Source: Saprolegnia diclina VS20 (taxonomy: Eukaryota; Oomycota; Saprolegniomycetes; Saprolegniales; Saprolegniaceae). Taken from it: a stretch of 23,210 nucleotides of DNA. Shown piece after piece: positions 18,302-23,210 of this stretch. The translations under genes were made by a program, and so were the position numbers. Position 1 is the stretch's first letter, and the number at the start of each line of letters is the position of its first letter. The stretch lies in contig NW_008246069.1 of the NCBI RefSeq assembly GCF_000281045.1, positions 312,268 to 335,477 of the forward strand, in the 5' to 3' direction. Under the pieces are notes generated by a model that saw only the letters and a program-made list of their open reading frames with translations, searched no databases and had not been told where the DNA came from.

Positions 18302-21063
18302 CTAGATATCGGCGGTGGTGTGCGTGTCAGCGATCTGTTCGAGCAGCGGCAGCGCATCGTCGTACTTGACAAGGGCATATGGAATGCGGATGTTGCGTGT
18401 CCAGAGCAAGGGGTCGTCTTTGGCCCCGACGCCGTCGCCCGATGCGTAGTGACTGCCAGGGCTGCAGTGCTGATCAAAGCCCGAAGCACATTGGTTGTCG
18501 ACGTCGAAAATAAGAACGCCGAGGGCGCCGGCGGCTTGTGCGTGCGCCACTTTGGTATAAAATGGCACAACACCGCGATGCACGAGGAGAATGCGGTCGC
18601 GGACAGCGTCGGCATTGGACAAGGGAGCGTTGCCGAGGATTGGGTCGGCCAGCACGGCTTCTACGTGACGCAGATGCGTCATCACGCTGACGAATACGAG
18701 AACGAGTCGTACCTGCGATGATATCGTACGCTTTCAAGCTGTGCTGCCCCGACCACACATCAGCCCGCCACGTCGACCAAATCACCTTGTTCTTGGCATC
18801 GAGCTTGCGCACCGGGTTGGCCAGCCCGACAAGCTGGTACGGCGACACAGTCTGCAGCACATCGGAAAAGACGAGAACGGGACCCGTTGCCAGTGGCGCC
18901 ACCGTAGCTCCGATCTGCAGCGAGTCTCGGTCGTACGTCCGAGTAAAGTGGGGCGCGCCTTGCCCTCGCACGACCTCTACAAACGATTGCTCGATCAAGA
19001 AGCACCAAGAATCCGCGCACCTCGGCGGTCCTGGGAGCTGCTAGGCTCGAGCTCGACCGTGTCGGACCAGACGCTAAAGCCGCTCGCACCAAGTTCGTTG
19101 ATGGCCGCCACCTGGAATTGATAACTGGATGTCGCCCGAAGGTTGCAAATATGGCCCGTCATGTTTTTCACACGGAGCGACAACTCGTGCTTGGTGACGA
19201 CGAGCGCGTCATTGGTGACGACGTCGTACTGCATACTGTCGTTGAACGGCCGCCAACGCAACGGCACCGACGCATTCGTCGTCGGTGCATGCCGCGCCGC
19301 GATCGCGTACCCCAAAATCGGCCGGCCGCCGTCGTCCACGACGGGCAGCCACGTAAGCTGCACACAGTTGGGAGCGTCCGATGCTACTGCCTCCGGAAGT
19401 CCCGGGACTGGCGCCGGCACGGACGCGGGTTTCGTGCGAATGTTCTGGGACCGTTCGCTGAGCAAGCCGAGCGCGTTCCCGACAAAGAGCCGCACCGCAA
19501 ACGTGTACGACGTGTTGGCGGCGAGATTCGGGACGCGCCCGGTGATGGCGCGGCCGTCAAAGTCACCGCCAAATGCAGTTGTTGGCAGCGCGCTGCGCAG
19601 CAAGTCGGCTTGCGTCAAGTTGGCAATGCCGGAGGACGCATTGGGTATCGCAGCGTCGGTGGCCCAGTGGATTTCATAGCCGTAGGTGGTCACGTCGCCT
19701 TTGCGCGGCTGGTGCAGATCTTGCCACGTCAGATGCACAACTGTGCGCCCCGTGTCCGAGTCTTGGAGCACAACCGGTGGCCGGGACACCTACGTCACGC
19801 TTTCGTCAAGTCCGGGTAAAGAGCAGGAGCGCACTGGGAGCGTGAGGCCCTGGATGACACTGTCCCACTTGCGGTCGTCCTGCCACATCTTGTACCGGTC
19901 CTTGCGCGACACGGCTTCGAGCTTGTCCTGATCGCTCTCTTTGGCAATGCGTTCGGGCTTGGGCCACGTGCGGTACATGGCCCACGTGCCCAACGACAGT
20001 GACGGACGGCGTGTCATAGACGTGTCGAACGTCGGCGCCTGCAACGCCAAGAGAAGTTGCCGCGCGGTCGTATCGACAAGCCCCGAGACGCGGAGATGTT
20101 GCTTGACGCGGTTGAGATTGGAGGCATCGGCAAAGCAAAAGCGGAGCATCGGTGACGACGCTGAGACAGCAAACCCGCTCGGTATGAACGCCATGTCGCC
20201 ATGCAGAAGACGGACGCCGGTGTCAGCGTCGATGCTACCGTGTGCATCGATGGTGGCTTCGAGCACCTCGGTCTCATCCTACACAAGTTGATATTTTATG
20301 GTAGATAGAATAGCACACGTACCGTCGCCGACATGTCCAAAGCGAACGTATACTCGTCGTAGCTGGGCACGTGCACTTGAAGCGACACGGTCGTGGTGTC
20401 AGTCACTGCCGCCAGAACCATGTGCAACCCAAAGGGGCAGTGCAGCGGCCCGTCGGTCGCGGCCACCATATCCGGCAAGAGCGTCTCTTTGATCGACTCG
20501 ACACGCTGCATGTAGTCGTTGACGACGACCTGCGGCACGCGAAATGACGCGAGCGCGTCGGTGCAGGCCGCGTCGGGCGTCTGCAGCGCCGATCGGGTTC
20601 CAAAGCACGCGGTGAGGAGCGCGGGCGGAACGACGAGCGTCTCGACCAAGCGGATCGGGTGCGACGCTAAAATGTGCTTTTCAAATACATCCTGGTACGT
20701 GGTATCGTTGGTTGCGTGCCAGAAATGCACGTGGCGCGCCGACAGCAGCGGGGCGGCGACGCTCGTGCGCAGCGCATCGCGGTACTTGACCTCGTTGCAG
20801 TGCCGAAGAAGCTCGGGGTCGACCGTACTATCGTCTGACGCCATGTACGCGTTGAGATTGCTGTATCCCTCGGCTCTGCAGCGCTCGAGCTCCTTGTCGA
20901 TGTCGACGACGCCTGGCACCGAGACAAGGGAAGGTGCCACGTCATCGTCGAGGATGCGCGCCGCATCTTGCGCCAGTGAATCGCGCGCCAATGGCGCACC
21001 AACGTCCGTCGGCGAGGCGTGAATCAAAGCCGCCGCCAGGGCAGCGAGGAAGATACGCACCAT
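18302..21063 (-). CDS. Secreted protein with JmjC/cupin-like, two FN3 and PA domains
   Basis: Exons: 21063-20323, 20278-19835, 19789-19021, 18976-18713, 18660-18302, with introns of 44, 45, 44 and 52 nt all ending TAG; 858 residues. Residues 1-17 (MVRIFLAALAAALIHAS) are a signal peptide. Residues ~107-320 look like a degraded JmjC-type 2-oxoglutarate oxygenase: RVPQVVVNDYMQR, then GPLHCPFGLHMVL, then HGDMAFIPSGFAVSASS. The usual metal-binding HxD/E and final His appear absent. Two fibronectin type III domains follow: the first about 396-520 (VVHLTWQDLHQP, TSYTFAVRLFVGNALG), the second about 525-640 (CVQLTWLPVVDDGGRPILGY, SSYQFQVAAINELGASG). The C-terminus is a protease-associated domain (about 755-858: DRILLVHRGVVPFYTKV, AQAAGALGVLIFD) with no protease attached. 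N-glycosylation sequons (NDT, NAS, NMT) fit secretion. It may bind extracellular protein or surface; the role is unknown. Confidence 0.78.
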
Positions 21064-21630
21064 GCTCGCCGTCGTCCCTAGATCTTTGCGACCGTTCGGG
21101 CAAATCTTAGGAAATTGAATTTCAGAGGTTATGACGTGGCACGGTGTGGGTCAAAAGAGCAGCAAATTCCAATAATTGGACCTATTTTCAACTGAATGCA
21201 GCTCCGTCAAAACTCGCATTTTACGTTGTTTCATTGTTGCCATCCCATGCCATAAACCACATCTCGAAGATGCGACAACGCCTGCCCTAGTCAAAGCGTC
21301 TACGACATAGATAACATTGAATGAATACCGTCCATTTTCGACGACATGAAGTTTAGTATCCGGATTTATTCGGATGCGGGCTCGGACAGTTTCATTTACC
21401 GGTTCCCGGACGGCTTGCAATCCTCTGTCAGGTGGTCCGAGTGCAGGAGCCTGCGTACGACCTCACGCGAGCTATGACTCGGCGAGTGGGGCTTACCACG
21501 GGATGGATCTCTCCGTACGCAGCTCACTCCCAACGACCAAGTGCTAACTCCCACGCATTCAGGCGTAGCGCTACGTAAGCGAAGTCTTCGAGTTAGTTTT
21601 CGCTAATTTGATTTCAACTCGAACACGTTT

Positions 21631-21645
21631 GATTGATTGATTGAT
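21631..21645. repeat. GATT tetranucleotide microsatellite
   Basis: GATTGATTGATTGAT, just under four units. It lies in the long intergenic region and has no apparent relation to a gene. Confidence 0.7.
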
Positions 21646-21935
21646 GTACTATAGTCGAGCCCATAAATTCGTCATGCGGGTGACGCGATGTAGACACAGG
21701 TTCGTCTTTTTGTTCTTCTGTAGGTCAAGGTCGGGGCTTGAACGGACGGTATTGCTGTGCCAAGGAAGCTGTGCACAACGTTGCTCGGCTTCGCGTCGCT
21801 TCAGTGTATCAGAGTCACCAATGCGTTTGCAGCAAGCGTATATTGCTCAATGTGCGATGCTACAAGGCACGTCCGAGGGAGGCAGCTGAGGGAGATTCGT
21901 ATCTACGGCAGCACAAAAAGGAACGTCTGTGAAAT

Positions 21936-21978
21936 AATCAGATGGCGTCATGCGCATCTGATTCGGCGCGAATCAGAT
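21936..21978. repeat. Inverted repeat AATCAGATG/CATCTGATT with a third direct copy
   Basis: AATCAGATG at 21936-21944 pairs with CATCTGATT at 21955-21963 across a 10-base spacer. A direct copy AATCAGAT follows at 21971-21978. The same core recurs at 22312-22332. It could be a protein-binding cluster or the remains of a small element. Confidence 0.55.
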
Positions 21979-22311
21979 CAGAAATGATGCACGTCAGTTC
22001 TATCTGGGTCCGTGTTTCGTCTGCGGCAAAAGTAGCAAGATGAGGCCGACAGCGTGGACTGCCCGGCAACGAACTTTACAAACTACGGACACTGTGACGC
22101 TGATGCGAGAAAGGCGTTTTCAGTGGGCCCATGCGGAGTGCGAAGTACCGTACTAGTACACAAGTAAAGCGACGGGAGACTCGTTGGGTTTTAACGTTTG
22201 GACCCCTCTCTTGAAAGAAGTAGCATAGCAGGTTGAATGCAAAGTAATAGAAACCACGCCGGCTAGTTTAACACTAGTCGATTGGCACCCGAGACGATGG
22301 ACGATTTGACG

Positions 22312-22332
22312 AATCAGATCCTCGGATCTGAT
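22312..22332. repeat. Inverted repeat ATCAGATC/GATCTGAT, 4-base loop
   Basis: ATCAGATC at 22313-22320 and GATCTGAT at 22325-22332 are perfect 8-base arms. The flanks CGAATCAGATC and TGATGCACG both recur in the cluster near 21970-21989, so the two places share a longer module. It lies about 135 bases before the RNase T2-like start. Confidence 0.55.
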
Positions 22333-22465
22333 GCACGAACGCGGACCGAGACGGGGCCGCCTCGATAGCGCTTCGCAGTCAACCTGCCCTCCGTGGCACG
22401 GCTCGCCCGTGGGTTTTGCACAACCCGACGCCATTCATTGTACCTTTCGCTTCGATAGCAACACT

Positions 22466-23210
22466 ATGGTGCCTACCGCGATGCTGGCGCTAGCTTTCTT
22501 GTCGACGGCAGCCGCCGACGTCATTCCCAACTGGGGTGTTCAAGACGTCTGGGTGCACACAGCGACGTGGACTGCTGCCCACTGCCAGTGCTTTTGCGAA
22601 CGTCTCTGCTCGCATCCGACCGAGTATCTCAAAACCAACCTCGTCTCGTCCGTGCTCGTGCCGCGCCTCACGAATGGCTCGATCCCACGCTGTGATTTGG
22701 TGAGTGCGCCGTTTAGCCCAGCTGCCATCCGCGCCGTTGGCCAAAGCAGCCTGCAAACGTACTATCCGCTCGCGATGAGCCGCGACCTTGACCACATGTG
22801 GGACGCGAACTCGACCGAGCCCCGCTACGACGTGGGCAGCTTTGGGTACCCCTGTGGCGGTCTCCACGAAACGTCGTACCTCAAGACAGTTGTCCAGCTC
22901 GGCAAGTTCATCCAGACGCCGTCGCTCCTCGTGTCGAGCATTGGCCAAAACATTACGACGCAGTCGATCCGCGATGCGTTCAAGAAGGATCAAAACCTCG
23001 ACGTCGTTTTGCTCTGCTCCAGCGGCGGCTTTGCCGATGTTCTCACGTGCTGGACCAAGGCGACGCCGCTCATCTACCAAACGACGCAAGACGATCAAGA
23101 GATCGCGCCGCTGACGCCCGTGGCATGCCCGGCAGCAATCAAGGCCATGGATACGTGCTCGACACCAACCGTGCACATTTACGGCTTCAATGCGACAAGT
23201 GCGCCGACAC
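22466..23210 (+). CDS. Secreted ribonuclease T2-like protein, catalytic motifs apparently lost (3' end outside the window)
   Basis: An uninterrupted frame from ATG 22466 to the window edge, 248 residues, no stop seen. Residues 1-17 (MVPTAMLALAFLSTAAA) are a signal peptide. The order of features fits RNase T2: VWVHTATWTAAHCQCF for the N-terminal strand and tWPxxFC motif, NGSIPRCD at 70-77, MWDANS then GSFGYPCGG near 111-132 where the family has its second active-site block, SIRDAFKKDQNLDVVLLC near 167-184, and a Cys-rich end. The first active-site block (normally HGLWP) reads SVLVPRL, and the second (normally EWxKHGTC) keeps only the Cys, so I predict no RNase activity. Cysteines suggest a disulphide-rich extracellular protein. 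Family assignment rests on remembered motif order, so confidence is moderate. Confidence 0.5.
   Translation, partial: MVPTAMLALAFLSTAAADVIPNWGVQDVWVHTATWTAAHCQCFCERLCSHPTEYLKTNLVSSVLVPRLTNGSIPRCDLVSAPFSPAAIRAVGQSSLQTYYPLAMSRDLDHMWDANSTEPRYDVGSFGYPCGGLHETSYLKTVVQLGKFIQTPSLLVSSIGQNITTQSIRDAFKKDQNLDVVLLCSSGGFADVLTCWTKATPLIYQTTQDDQEIAPLTPVACPAAIKAMDTCSTPTVHIYGFNATSAPT

Larger units (their letters stand above)
21064..22465. other. Long divergent intergenic region between two secreted-protein genes
   Basis: 1402 bases, the longest gap between recognised genes. It holds both promoters: CCAAT at 21169-21173 with ATTGG at 21175-21179, about 110 bases from the JmjC-like gene start; (GATT)n at 21631-21645; and a cluster of AATCAGAT repeats at 21936-22333. 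A minus-strand frame at 21151-21420 is open for 89 codons but starts with TTG and has no recognised motif, so I do not call it a gene. Confidence 0.5.

Noticed and set aside
21151-21420. 89-codon minus-strand frame in the long intergenic region
   Set aside because: It begins with TTG, lacks a recognisable motif, and no splice partners were found.
21420-21560. Possible tRNA or structured RNA around inverted CTGCGTACG segments
   Set aside because: No T-loop or A/B box consensus was found and the pairing is only about nine bases.

Overview
The window looks like nuclear DNA of an oomycete, most likely a saprolegnialean water mould (Saprolegnia, Achlya or Aphanomyces type). This is an inference. 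The signs are compact GC-rich genes on both strands, many very short introns (about 40-62 nt), an intraflagellar transport gene (so a flagellate life stage), and secreted proteins with unusual domain mixes. There are no operons and no prokaryotic signals. No tRNA, rRNA, CRISPR or intact transposon was recognised.

Layout from left to right. 1-1001: nothing recognised. 1002-2113 (-): tandem CxC zinc-finger/poly-Q/coiled-coil protein, first exon uncertain. 2882-3493 (+): secretory-pathway cyclophilin. 3609-5300 (-): PRP38-family splicing factor carrying a Tudor-like module and an RS domain, 8 exons. 5892-7007 (+): Dus1-type tRNA-dihydrouridine synthase. 7093-8744 (-): IFT46. 8943-10218 (-): mitochondrial DUF4460/TCAIM-like protein, 5 exons. 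10591-12521 (+): SK-like potassium channel, 12 exons. 12890-17851 (-): 1541-residue armadillo-repeat protein, 8 exons. 18302-21063 (-): secreted protein with a JmjC/cupin-like region, two FN3 domains and a PA domain, 5 exons. 22466 to the window end (+): secreted RNase T2-like protein, open at the edge.

I rebuilt the gene models by hand from reading-frame continuity, GT-AG ends and family conservation. All 37 introns called end in TAG, and most begin GTAC. Every multi-exon CDS with a defined start closes in frame: 455, 534, 361, 475, 1541 and 858 residues.

The genes do not form one pathway. They mix housekeeping roles (splicing, tRNA modification, protein folding, mitochondria), flagellar function (IFT46, perhaps the ARM protein), ion transport and secretion. 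The most interesting points are the two neighbouring, divergent secreted genes at the right end, both of which appear to be catalytically degraded relatives of enzymes; the potassium channel with a TVGLGS filter; and the PRP38-Tudor-RS fusion.
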